This document shows positions 1 to 11,276 of a stretch of 64,000 nt of DNA, piece by piece (the first letter of the stretch is position 1; each line of letters begins with the position of its first letter). Below the pieces are notes generated by a model, which was given only the letters and a program-made list of their open reading frames with translations, had not been told where the DNA came from and did not search any database. This DNA is from Verpa conica. Taxonomy: Eukaryota > Ascomycota > Pezizomycetes > Pezizales > Morchellaceae. The stretch covers positions 1,674,001 to 1,738,000 of the forward strand of contig JAUFSD010000004.1 in assembly GCA_033030425.1 (NCBI GenBank), given 5' to 3'. The translations under genes and the position numbers were made by a program.

Positions 1-502
1 GAGCAACTATTTGCTACTATGTTGGTGGTCGTAAGCCTAAATATTTCATGTAGGATTTGTTTCACTGAACCTGTCGCTGCGAATCAGCACCTACGGTCGC
101 TCGGGATCAAACCCTAACCCTGTTGTGACTTGGGAATCCCTGCCACTACCGTCTTTCGCCGTGTCCCATATGCAAAACGCACAATATTAATCAGGCCATC
201 CTTTGATCTAACAACTACATAAATCCCTTCCCACGTTCTTCTTCTACTCGGTGTAACAATCTTTTTCAGTTGAAGACGGCGTAGATCTTGCTATTTTGCA
301 GATTGTGAGGGGGGGCACGTCAGCACCAATATACCCAAAACTTGGCACACCTGGACTTCTTATATCACGACGGATAAGGTTATACCTGGAGTTTCTGTGG
401 GGGGGGGCTCGACAGTGAAGTTAGCTTTCTAGCTCTAGGAGCGAGGAATTCTTTTATAGGGAAAATCATTTTCACTTCTAGCTCTTTGATTCGAGACTAA
501 GC
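1..502. other. 5' flank of MSS1, no gene seen
   Basis: No supportable coding region or RNA was seen. The stretch ends in the presumed promoter and 5' leader of the MSS1 homologue. It includes two short G runs near 310 and 401-407. Confidence 0.5.
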
Positions 503-2526
503 ATGCGCTGGGCTCCTCAAGTTCTCCGCGCGGTGACGGCGACTCCTAGACGTCTTCCTGGAACGCTGGGACTGATATACCGCCATCATCAACCTCCCCG
601 CACTTTCCCGGGCCCCACAATCCATACGCAGGGGCCGGGACCACTGCACCAAAGAGACTCATCACAAATACAGAAGGAATGGGAAAATGGAGAGCCTGAT
701 CATGAATCACAAAGCACAATATACGCGTTATCTACAGCAGCTGGCAAATCGGCGATTGCAGTGGTTAGGATCTCGGGACCTGCTTGCATGGATGTACGTT
801 TCTCTGGGAATCTCTTTAATTTCAGTTTTCCTTTTCCTTTTCCTTTTCGCTCTTTTGCATTGTGGGGTTCGAACTTTTACCAAACACCCTGCATTATACC
901 GTCGGCTCGAGATGGAGAAAGAGAACAAATATACCATTTTTTTTTTTTCAAGCCTTAAAAAAATAGATTATGCCTATAACAACTTAACTATAATATGTGA
1001 TGACGACGCTGAGACACATGTTTGACTTCACGGGAGGTGGGGGAGGGAAATGGTAGATCTTTAAATCCCTCTGTCCATCAACAACACTGCCAAAACCCCG
1101 AATAGCAACCCTGCGAACGCTCTACAAACCCCGAACACACCCCCAACAACAAGAAGAAGGAGAAGAAGAAGAAGAAGAAAAAGAAATTCTCGACCCGGGG
1201 GCTCTAGTTCTCTTTTTCCCGGGCCCAAAATCAGTAACCGGCGAAGATCTCCTAGAGCTCCACATCCATGGGGGGCCGGCTATAATCCGCGCGGTCCTCG
1301 CTTCAATACCACGTGTGGAGACCCCCCACCGAATCGCTTACGCTGAGCCTGGAGAATTCACCCGCAGGGCGTTCAGCAATGATCGCTTAACGCTGCCACA
1401 GATCGAAGCGCTCTCAGACATACTCTCGTCAACAACCGAGCAACAACGGATCCTCTCCGTCAGGTCGTCATCCTCGCTGCTGTCTGAACGCTACGAGACA
1501 TGGCGAACTGCACTCATCTCTGCTAGGGGTGAGTTGGAGGCGTTGATAGATTTCTCTGAGGATCAGCAGTTTGATACGAGCTCGAATGAGCTTTTGAGAA
1601 ACGTTGTGGAGGCTGTTGTGGAGCTCTGTGGTGTCTTGCGGGTTCATGTTGCAAATGCTATGAAAGGGGAGTTGCTTAGAAATGGTATCAGTTTGGCACT
1701 TATGGGCTCTCCGAATGCTGGGAAGAGCTCGTTGCTCAATAGGGTCGTTGGAAGGGAGGCTGTGATTGTCTCTGGTGAGGCGGGGACTACGAGAGATGTG
1801 GTTGATTTATCGGTTGATTTAGGCGGGTTTATGGTTGTTTTGGGAGACACGGCAGGTTTACGACTAGGGGATGTAAGTGAAGGAGTAGGCGAAGTGGAGA
1901 AGGAAGGCATTAAAAGGGCTAAGAAAAGGGTCATGGAGGGGGATGTCGTTGTCGTCGTGCTCTCCGTCGAAAATTCTGGTGGAAGTCCAGAGTTAAAGAT
2001 ATCCCCAGAAGTAGCCAATATGGTGAGGGAAGTGGAAGGTAAAGAGATTATCGTTGTTGTAAACAAGATGGATCTGGTTAGACCGTGTGCTGAGGGCACG
2101 CTTCCTGAGGAAATCCTCGGTACAATTGCATCTTATCTTCCAGGCTTACCACCGAGCAGGATATTTGGTATCTCTTGTACCGCTAAAGAAAAATCAGGAA
2201 TACAAGATTTTCTAAACGGCCTAATCACTATCTTTAAAGAGATGACTTCTCCAGGTTCTTCAGCTTCATCCTCATCTTCCTGGCATGAGTCGATAGGTGC
2301 AACCGAACGCCAACGGCTTCTTGTAGAGGAATGTATTAACTCCCTGGAGGCATTCCTTGCTCAAACAAATACTGGAGGGGAAGCAGAGGTGGACGTTGTT
2401 GTTGCAGCAGAGGAATTGAGACTTGCCGCAGAGTCTCTTTCAAAAATCACCGGGAGAGGGGAGAGTGTAGGGGATGTCGAAGAAGTTTTAGGCGTGGTTT
2501 TTGAAAAGTTCTGTGTAGGAAAGTAG
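503..2526 (+). CDS. MSS1: Mitochondrial tRNA modification GTPase (MSS1/MnmE/TrmE family)
   Basis: Two exons: 503-793 and 1057-2526, with a phase-0 intron 794-1056 (GTACGT..GGTAG). The product is about 586 residues. MnmE-family proteins work with Mto1/GidA to make the 5-taurinomethyl- or carboxymethylaminomethyl-type modification of wobble uridine in mitochondrial tRNAs. Visible hallmarks in order are an Arg-rich N-terminus suitable for mitochondrial import, the folate-binding N domain (STAAGKSAIAVVRISG near residue 81), LLELHIHGGPA, GEFTRRAF, then the G domain with P-loop GSPNAGKSSLLN (from about 314), TTRD, DTAG and NKMD. The C-terminus is FCVGK, the family's conserved FCxGK tail with its functional cysteine. 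Exon 2 contains a low-complexity Glu run (about 1150-1190) before the HIHGG motif, an insert not typical of bacterial MnmE. The first ATG (503) was chosen because the frame runs directly into the conserved N domain. Length is slightly above bacterial MnmE, as expected with a presequence. Confidence 0.93.
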
Positions 2527-4258
2527 CTTGACAATTGTATTCATTGTACATTATCTAAAGACAGACCCGAATTGTTCATGGTACAGAACAACATTTAAAA
2601 TATGACGAGAGAAACTCCCGTAGTAGAAAAAGAAGTTGTGATAGATCCAACGTACTGCCTCTGCCATGGTGGATGGAGTGGTATATAGTAGTGTTTTTGT
2701 TTCTCTTGCATATCACTATACCTTTTACGAGTCTTTTCAACTTCTATGAGTTTCTCAAGGCCATTTTTTACAATCATTATATAGAATATTTCATAATGAG
2801 ACAAGTCTCAAATGGCGAGTCTATGTCTCAGCAGAAAATCTCGGTAATATTGGCCTAGGCTAGAAAATTCGTCGAAAAAATAGAGAAAATAGTACTGCAA
2901 CTGAGAGTTCAGGTAGATGAGGTGGTAGAGAACCAAGATATTTTTTTTAATTGGCCAATTATATTGTAATTTTCTTTTAGTAAATTGCTAAACTTAGACA
3001 AGTATAAACTTATGAACCATCTTGCGCCACCTGAAACCAGTTTCATCATGAAGGTGTCTGCATAGTGACTGTCGTTCTTGCGCATGATACTATACATAAT
3101 GGGATAAATGAGGCCAGGAAACGCAATTAATATAAATTCTAACCCTAAACATGTATCTTAGAATAGTAGTTAGGATAGATGAAAGGGCCAAGCATAAAAG
3201 AAGTAATAGGTACGTCAACCGGAGGTGTACCCGAGTGACCGTCCATGATACGGATAAAGGCCCAAAGGCAATACACAAAAGAATGGAGCTGATATATAGT
3301 CTTATAGTCTTTTTTAATTTTATGTATATATATACTGAAATGTTGAAGGCTGATCAAGCAGTGATAGTGTTTGACATGCCTCGTGATGGCCGACGACGCT
3401 TGCCCGGACGTAAAGTTATCGGCCGGAGTGGAGGTTACCATAGTCGAATGGCTCGTATAACCAATGAGGAGAAGGGAGGTGACCTCTCTTACCTCTAAAC
3501 AGACCTTTACAGGAATTAGATTTAAGTGGGGGTCTTAAGACTGACTGAATGAATTAATCATAAGTACATGGAGCCCGGATCTTAAGACTACTTAATAAAC
3601 TCAACAAACAAAAGGCGAAAAAAACGAGAGGGAAAAAAAATCAGTCCCAAAAAACCAACCTTAAGAACTAACCCTGGCAGTAGCGTGAATTGAATCTCTA
3701 GGGTTAAGGTTTTCATGGTGCGGTGATTGGCGGCGTTAAATTTGAGTTTTAGGGCTAAGTTCGTTATTTCACTGGCATGTGGGTACTCTTTAGACACCTG
3801 TTTGGGTCTTGGGGGGTGTACTTGGTGGTGGTTTCTACGCGTCAAGTTGCGACCCCGATATTACTTAAGAACGAAGTTCGTTTAGGCAGTCAATGCTACA
3901 GCCTGCAGATAAACTGGGTCAATATGGGCCTGATATGGGCAGAAATAATTCTGAGACTTCTTATTTCACCGAGTGATAATCTATGAATACTAAATAGAGG
4001 TGGAGCTCCTAAGACATTATAGAACTGAGAAAATACACGATAGGTATGATCCAGAGTGAATACTAGCTCTACCCAGCTAATATATTAACCACAGGGTTTA
4101 TAACTACCATCGTAATGCTACTAACCGATCATCTACCATCAGCAGTGCAGACAACCTAGAATGCTTTTAAAGAGTTCTAAAGCCACTATACAGATGAGAT
4201 GCGAGTCCAAAAACAACTACATGTATCTACAACCGCTTCTTCTTCTTACCCCACTAGC
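2527..4258. other. Intergenic region between MSS1 and NAM2
   Basis: Convergent 3' ends of MSS1 (+) and NAM2 (-). Only short open frames without recognisable motifs were seen. It contains one copy of a dispersed repeat near 3531-3600, in which the palindrome TCTTAAGA occurs twice. Confidence 0.5.
3531..3600. repeat. Dispersed repeat, GAATTAATCATAA family, copy A
   Basis: GAATTAATCATAA lies at 3551-3563, followed by TACATGGAGCC. Related copies are at 26543-26555 and 28280-28292; the last also continues into TACTTAGAGCC. AAGACT-like motifs flank it on both sides (near 3536 and 3584). This is probably a decayed transposon or LTR fragment. Confidence 0.5.
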
Positions 4259-7194
4259 CTAAAAAACAAAGTTGACGACCTTCCCACCCCCAGCTATAAT
4301 AACTCTCGATAGCTTCTGTTCCCTCCCCCCTAACCACCTCTTCCCCTCCTCTGTCTCCATAAATAGTGTCTTAACGTACTCAACTGCCCTAACACGATTC
4401 ATCTTCTCCGCCTCTACATCCATCACGAGCCGGACCTTCCCATTCACCTGGATTGCACACTTCATCATCACGTCTACTACATTTAGTGCTTCCTCATCTA
4501 TCCTTGGCCATGGTTGCTGTAGGACATTTGTATCTCTCATAGCTGGAATATGCATATGTAGGGCAGACCAGCATTCAGATGCGAAGGCTGGGGTTATGGG
4601 GGCCATCATTCTGAGAAGCGCAGAGAGGGACCGGTACCGTGCTTCTGTACTCGCAATGATGGGCTTCGGGACTGATTGCCCAGAGCTTGGGTTTGGTGGT
4701 AAGGAATGGATGGCGTTGGTGACTTTAGTAAGTGTCGAGATAACTGTGTTTAGTGCATATGTCTTGGTGAATGACTCCGTAACCTCTTTCAAGGCGTTCT
4801 GTACCCCCCGCCAGAGTCTCTTCTCTTGTATTGTTTTAAGCGTGATTGGTGCGTCCGAAAATTCGAGATTCGTACGTTTTAGTTGCGGTGCGAGGGTATT
4901 CACAAGCGTCCACACCCGCCCGAACCACCGCTGGATACCCACAATCCGCTTCTCCTCCCACTCTAGTACGTCACTGACAGGAGCTTGGAAGAGTATGTGG
5001 GCACGAGTAGCGTCAGCTCCGTAGCGGGCTATACAGGCTGCTGGATCTACGCCGTTGTATTTACTCTTGCTCATTTTTTCGTAGCTGATATTGGGGGTTA
5101 ACCCGTCTATTTTCTCATCTGCATCTAGTTCTTCGGGCTTCAAAAATTTCCCAGTGGTTGGGTGGGAGAAAGTTTTCCCGTGGACCATGCCTTGTGTGAT
5201 TAGCTGTTTGAAAGGCTCAGCTTTGTTGGAGGGTCCACCACCAGAGGGCCATAGGCCGATCGAGTGTACAAACTTAGCAATGAACCTGGAGTATAGGAGG
5301 TGAAGGATTGCATGTTCGACACCACCGATGTAGACATCTACTGGGAGGAGAGAAGAAGATTCTTTCGAGAAGGGTCTAGTAGGTGGTTAGTGGTAGGAGC
5401 GGTAGGGAGGAGGAAAGGAGGGGTACTCTTTCTTGTTTTGGGGGTCGATGAAACGCATATAGTACCAGCTGGAATCTACAAATGTATCCATTGTGTCTGT
5501 ATCTCTTGTTGCTGGTCCATTACACGACGGGCAGGTTGTATCTACCCATTCTTTGACAGAAGCCAATGGGCTTCCTCCTTTTCCACTGATGTCTACACCT
5601 TCTGGGAGTTTTATGGGGAGGTCCTCTTCCTTGACTGGTACGACACCACAAGATTTGCAGTGAACCATGGGTATAGGTGTTCCCCAGTATCGTTGCCGGC
5701 TGACTAGCCAATCCCGTAATCTCCACTGGGTTGTTTCTTCGGCCCATTTCCCACTGGCTGCAAGTTTCTCTACAATTGCCTTTTGGGCATCTTTAGAGCC
5801 CATTCCAGAAAATTCACCACAGTTTCCCCCCAAGACACCAAGGGATGTAAAAAGATCCCCTCCCGATGACTCCTTGCCAGGGGCTGGTGTAATGACTGTT
5901 TTAATTTCCTGGCCCACGCAGTTCTCCTTCCAGAATGCATTATCTCTTGTATCATGGCCTGGCACACCCATTACCGCGCCTTCCCCGTAGCCCTCAAGAA
6001 CATATTCTGCGGCAAATACTGGCAGCGGCTCAGCATCGGGAGAAATTGGGTTTGTTGCCTGTACTCCAGGCAAAAGAAACCCAATCTTTGCCTTGCCATC
6101 CGGAGATAAAGACTTGTTAAAATCTTTATTCGCCTCGGCATCTATTACAAACTTTGCCAGGTCCTCGTTCGTCTCCGAGAGCCGCTTAACTAGTGGGTGA
6201 GAGGTTGAGAGCGCAAGATACTGCACACCATGCAATGTATCCACTCTTGTCGTGAATACTTCTACATGGCCCTCTTTCACTCCCGATACCGAGATCGGGA
6301 ACCGTACTTCCGCACCTTGAGACTTCCCGATCCAATTCTTCTGCTGAAGCCTAACCCTCTCCGGCCACGAATCCTTCAACACTTCCAGATCATCCAAAAG
6401 CGCCTCCTTGAACTCAGTAATTCTAAAAAACCACTGCTCCAGCTTCTTCTTCTCCACAATCGCCCCAGACCTCCAAGAGTGACCCGTCGGAGAAACCTGC
6501 TCATTCGCAAGCACCGTCATATCGACCGGATCCCAATTCACCAATGACTCTGCACGGTACGCAAGCCCATGTTTATACAGCATCAAGAACAACCGCTGCG
6601 TATGTTCATAATAATCCGGCGAACATGTTTTCAGTTCCTGCACCCCGGGTATTAGATCAGTATCCCAACCGTCGATCCGCAGAAGCATCAAAGTGATTTC
6701 ATACATACTCTCCCCCAATCGAAACCCACACCCATACCACTGAACTGCTCCTTCATAGCATCGATATTCCTCTCCGTCCACGCTTTTGCATCAACCCCTC
6801 TCTCGATTGCGGCATTCTCGGCTGGAAGTCCGAATGCGTCCCAGCCCATGGGATGGATTACATCATAGCCTTGCATTCGCCGGAATCGAGATAGTACGTC
6901 CGAGATTGTGTAGACGCGGAGATGACCCATGTGGAGTGTGCCTGAAGGATACGGGAACATGGAGAGGATGTAGAATTTCTCTAGGTCTGTGTGGGGGGTG
7001 GGGGTTTGCAGGTGGGAGCGCCATTTATTATCGATTGCTGTAAAGTCAAGCTTTTCACCATTGCGTCGTGAATGAGTAGGTTTTGAGGAGCTATAGCGAT
7101 GGAAGGAAATTGTAGTGAGCTTTGGTGATGTCCGGGGGAGACATCGGACGGTCGGTTTTGCGGCCGTGAGGAAAGCAAATGGGAGCCGTCCCAT
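4259..7194 (-). CDS. NAM2: Mitochondrial leucyl-tRNA synthetase
   Basis: Three exons on the minus strand: 7194-6709, 6637-5427 and 5375-4259, giving about 937 residues. Intron 1 (6708-6639 region, ending at 6638) has GTATGT, an ACTGATC branch and CAG. Intron 2 (5426-5376) is only 51 nt, with CACTAAC and TAG, and is a multiple of three but carries a stop, so it must be removed. The enzyme charges tRNA-Leu in mitochondria; in yeast the orthologue also assists group I intron splicing. Class I signatures are HMGH (88-91) in [16 protein letters not shown] (666-670), the editing-domain stretch TTRVDTLHG, the motif [15 protein letters not shown] and the bacterial-type [20 protein letters not shown]. 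The N-terminus is basic and Ser/Thr-rich, consistent with import. The bacterial/mitochondrial architecture separates it from cytosolic LeuRS. Confidence 0.95.
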
Positions 7195-8160
7195 CTATTG
7201 ACATGTCAGATAATTATAAGTACTCTAGTAACCTTGGGGAGAGAATATTTACTGTCTTTTCTGTCTACCGGGCGGATAATTGAGTTTTTTCGGGGTTGGT
7301 GGATTTGTTTGGTCTGTGGAGTCTGTTAGGGTTAGGTGTAGGCTGAACACCCCGCAGTCAGGTGATTACTGGTCTTGGCGTAGTTTACATTTCCCGTCGA
7401 TATTCTGCAAAAAACCGCGTTTATTCGTTTGAGATATAATCTGCTGCTCAAAAACGGCTCATCCAGCCTAAGAATTTACTATCTCACTCGATTTAACGGG
7501 TAATGTAGGTTTAGAGCTATTAACGAGTGATATTCTGTGATCCTATCATACAAGTTCACCCGGGAGAAAATAATGCAGAGTACATGTAGTACTATAGCTT
7601 TAAGGGGTATGTAGTTATATTCTCCCTGCTTAGAGCTCCGCACTATGGGGTCTCCCCCTTTTAGGTAAGCATATTACCAAGCATCAGTGCATACCATACG
7701 CGTAGAAACGAAAGTAGCCAAGTCGTCCGCAATTAAAGGAAGCGCGCGGCATTTTACTCATTTCTACCAACTGATCAGATCCTTCAAATCGGCCGACGAA
7801 CCGGTAGATCTAGTTTCTAGGCTCATTTAAGCTTGCTTAATTGCGTAATAAGCTCACATAGCCCATTGCGCCAGAATGTTTGACGTGACGCCGTGCGCCA
7901 CTAATACTCGCTTATCTGCCAAGCTGACTCTTTCGGAAAGCTCTATTTCAACCTCTCAACGAGTGGTTGACTGAGATTCGAAAATGTGGGAAATTAAATA
8001 AAATTAAAGGAGGTTACCCCGAGAAATCTCCGAAAATTGCTTTAACGTTGTGATAAGGCAGTCCAATAGGCTTCATAGAGAAACTTCTAATATCAAGTGC
8101 CAAGATAGCCCCAGGGAATCTCACCCACTCAACTCATAGATAGCCCACCACCCTCTAGAA
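7195..8160. other. Divergent intergenic region NAM2/MTQ1
   Basis: Shared upstream region of two divergent mitochondrial-translation genes. No coding region, RNA or clear repeat was recognised. A bidirectional promoter is possible, but no specific element was identified. Confidence 0.4.
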
Positions 8161-9219
8161 ATGCCCCGCCTCCCACCATCATTTCTTCGCCTCACTTCAA
8201 GACAGCATCCACTCCTTCCAGCGCTTCTGCCGGAATGCCGTACACTTGAACAAGCCCTTGCCGAACTACGTTGGCTTCGCGAACATGCCGCCAACGAAAA
8301 TCTTAGCCTAAAGCACCTCTGTGAGCGTAGAGGTAGGGGCGAGCCGTTACAGTATATTCTCGGAACCCAGCCGTTTGGAGAACTAGATATCTTGTGTAGG
8401 AGAGGCGTTCTGATACCCCGGTCTGTTTAAGATTCTCCCATCCTCTTACAATTTTGTTAATAGGGTTGTAGACCAGAGACAGAACATCTAGCCACCCGCC
8501 TAGCCACCCGCCTCACTGCCACCCTCAAAGCCCTCCCCCACTGCCTCCCCGAGAGATATCCACTCCGAGTCCTTGACCTCTGCACCGGCACTGGATGTAT
8601 TCCACTTCATATCTATTCTCTTCTCTCTTCTGCTGGAATACCGTCACGATTTCTCGGTATCGATATATCACCAACCGCTATAAAGCTTGCGGAGGAAAAT
8701 CTAAAGCATAATGTTAAGCTAAGACTACTACCGGCGAGGGCAGGAGATGATTTAGATTTTATAAAGGGTGACGTTTTGGATGTTGATACGCTTGTTGAGA
8801 CAGCTCGGAAGAGCTACGAAGGGGAAGGAGATGAAGAGCAGAAGGGGAAGGTGGATGTAGTTATCTCGAACCCACCCTATATCTCCCCCCGCGGGTTCAA
8901 CACAGAGACAGCGAGGTCAGTAAGAAACTTCGAGCCGAAGCTAGCACTCGTACCGCCGAGATCACCGGAGGGGGATATATTCTATCCTGCTGTGTTCCAG
9001 ATTGCCGAGAAACTGGGTGCGAAGATTGTAGTTGTGGAGCTGGGAGGCTGGGAACAAGCGGAGAGGGTTCAAAGGTGTTGGGAGCAAGCGGCATCTGATG
9101 AATGGGAAGGAATGGAGAAGTGGGCGGATTATGCGGGGAAGGGGAGGGGGGTTGTTGCGTGGAGGGGGGGTTGGGGCTGGGTTAGGGATACTGTATATTC
9201 GGACATACAGGATTTCTAG
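8161..9219 (+). CDS. MTQ1: Mitochondrial peptide-chain release factor N5-glutamine methyltransferase (MTQ1/PrmC/HemK)
   Basis: Two exons, 8161-8420 and 8472-9219; product about 335 residues. The 51-nt intron starts with the uncommon donor GTCTGT and ends TTGTAG. Removing it restores the family motif LIPRPETE across the junction, which strongly supports it. The enzyme transfers a methyl group from S-adenosylmethionine to the Gln of the GGQ motif in release factors; the short N-terminal extension suggests the mitochondrial version. Motifs seen are GEPLQYILGTQPFG in the N-terminal domain, the SAM-binding VLDLCTGTG (120-128) and the catalytic NPPY (220-223), followed by YIS. The C-terminal part is rich in Trp and Gly and less conserved. 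It sits divergently from NAM2, with MSS1 beyond that gene. Confidence 0.92.
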
Positions 9220-9456
9220 GGTCAAGTTGGGTCAAGTGCCTCCGAGGCCCGTGAGCTTCGATGCAAGACACTCCATCTGTGCATGAGGTTGCAGCTAGAC
9301 AGGACAGAGGGCAAGAGGGAACAAGCTATCTGGTAAACCGTTGAACTGCCAGCGTCCCACAGTAATTACTGTTTGAATTTATATGCCACAATGCTGTAAC
9401 AAGCTCAAACCACCATAATTTCATCCCTCATTTTAGTATTACATAGCAATAACCCC

Positions 9457-9823
9457 CTACACTGAAGTATGTCCCCTCCTCACTCTGTCATCAACATTTG
9501 TCTCCCATTCGTCGTCACTATCGTCCCTGAACCCTTCCTCTAAACGTCGATTCTCCCCCTCATCATCGTCCGGTAGTCGGACGTGCCCACCAGAGGAAAA
9601 GTGGTCGGTGATACTACGCTGGAGGTTCTGAAGGGGGATGCTCATTAGGATCGGTCGGATCGCTATGCGGTAGGCGACAAAGAGGACCACGGAGCAGGTT
9701 AGGGTTAAGAGAGCAGTCTGTAAGGGGCAGGATGTTTAGTCAGCTACGGGAAGATCATGGGAGTTTAGGCACAATAACGGGGGGTGTAAGTACGGTAATG
9801 AAGTTTCCCACGGTGCCTGTCAT
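9457..9823 (-). CDS. Small single-pass membrane protein, function unknown
   Basis: Two exons on the minus strand: 9823-9794 (10 codons) and 9717-9457, separated by an intron 9793-9718 (GTACTT, GACTAAC-like branch, TTACAG). Product 96 residues. Residues about 8-30 form one strongly hydrophobic helix ending in YRIAIRP. The C-terminal half is hydrophilic and acidic (a run of Asp/Glu, then DDSDDEWE), so it probably faces the cytosol, but topology is not proven. Splicing joins a short hydrophobic N-terminus to the helix in frame, which is the main support. No family was recognised. Its 3' end faces the 3' end of MTQ1. The start is the only in-frame Met upstream of the helix. Confidence 0.5.
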
Positions 9824-11276
9824 GATTTCTGTTGCTGGGTCTGTAGATCGTATATATGATTGTGTTGTGGTATGGTCACTCTTGGGCTTAGGAGTGGAGT
9901 GAGAGTCTGGTTCGGGGGGAGCTCTGTGCCTGTGGCTGCTGCTTCCAAGATACCATGTAGCTACATGTATGTACGCGTCCCCGTCATCGCGTGCTAGCTG
10001 AAAACTGAGACAGTGGCGATACCCGACAGGGACTTGTAGTTGTGACAGGAGTGACAAACACAAACAAAAAAGAAAAGAAAAATGTACGGAAAGTGACAGA
10101 AACGCAGGCTAACCCATAACCCACACTGACGGGGCTCTTCAAGTGGGGAAGGGAATGTTGAATATAGAAGATCTTACATATCGATTTGTGGAATAGACGC
10201 CCGGCTGCCCTTGATCGACTGACGACTGACTGCGAGTACTCCAAGCGAAGTATTCAAGCGAGAGGGCACTTTGCTGTTTCTAGCAGCTGGTGATAGGGGT
10301 TCGGATCTTTTTTTTTTGGACCAGGGTCCTGACTTTGATTTCTTGGGAGTTATTTGTTTGTTGCTGTCTGTCTTCTTTTAACTCTGCCGCGACTCTTGCA
10401 CTGTTGTGGTGTAGTGAGGTGAATGAGGTCGAAACGAAACAAGACGAGCACCGGGTACCATTCATTATCCACACATTTGATTGCTTTTTCTCACCCTCCC
10501 AATCACGCGTGGGGAGAGAATAGAATACAGAAGAAAGGGCGTGGAAGCGCCTCTTGTGTGCCAGTCTGAGGTCCAGTTGTGTGGTGCCTGCCTGTAGCGG
10601 CGAGAGAGAGAGAGCAACTCACATCTCGAGTCGGGCACTCGTACATACATACATATGCCCCAAACCATACATCACTCGAGTATCTCGACATCACATACAC
10701 TCACCCATCGCGGCCCCCATCTGAGATACATACAACCAGCAGTAAGCACGTTGGAAGGAGGGTTATTGTTTCCCCCCTCTCTTCCAGTTGTCAACAGGTC
10801 CAGCAGCCGCCTATAACCGTGTGATTCACTGTGGGGTGCCCACCACTTACACAGCAGCCTCCTGGGGGTTGAGTTTCGGAGGGGTTAGGGATAGGGTATA
10901 TTCTGGAAGGCTTGTGACCGAGGCCTCAGGGGGAGGAAAAAAGGGAAAAAAGGAAAGAAAAATAAAGACACGACAAGGACGATTCGAATAAAGTGATTGA
11001 GAGGGGCAACTAGTACTGGGGTCTCCACACTCTGGTCAGGGAGGGGAGTTTCTCTGAATTCTATCTACTACCTCCTACAATCTCCATCACCAACATCACC
11101 GCTCCATCGCCGCCATCCAAGTGTCCGCAACCACAAATTCGGACACACTCGAACCTACCTCTGCCGCTGCCAGGTGCGGATGTTAGACCACCGAAAATCT
11201 CCACACCGATCCCAAAGCGCGACAACAACATCGCCATCCCCGGGCTGTATCTCGTTTTTTTCTACAGACCCGATAC
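9824..11276. other. Divergent region and long formin leader
   Basis: 1.45 kb between the small membrane protein (-) and the formin (+). It contains pyrimidine-rich and GA-rich tracts (about 10600-10620 and 10940-10970) typical of fungal promoters and 5' leaders. Several short open frames overlap on both strands and show no family motif, so none is called a gene. Confidence 0.45.

Noticed and set aside
4272..5024. 250-codon plus-strand open frame inside NAM2
   Set aside because: It lies opposite the KMSKS-containing exon; no family motif of its own.
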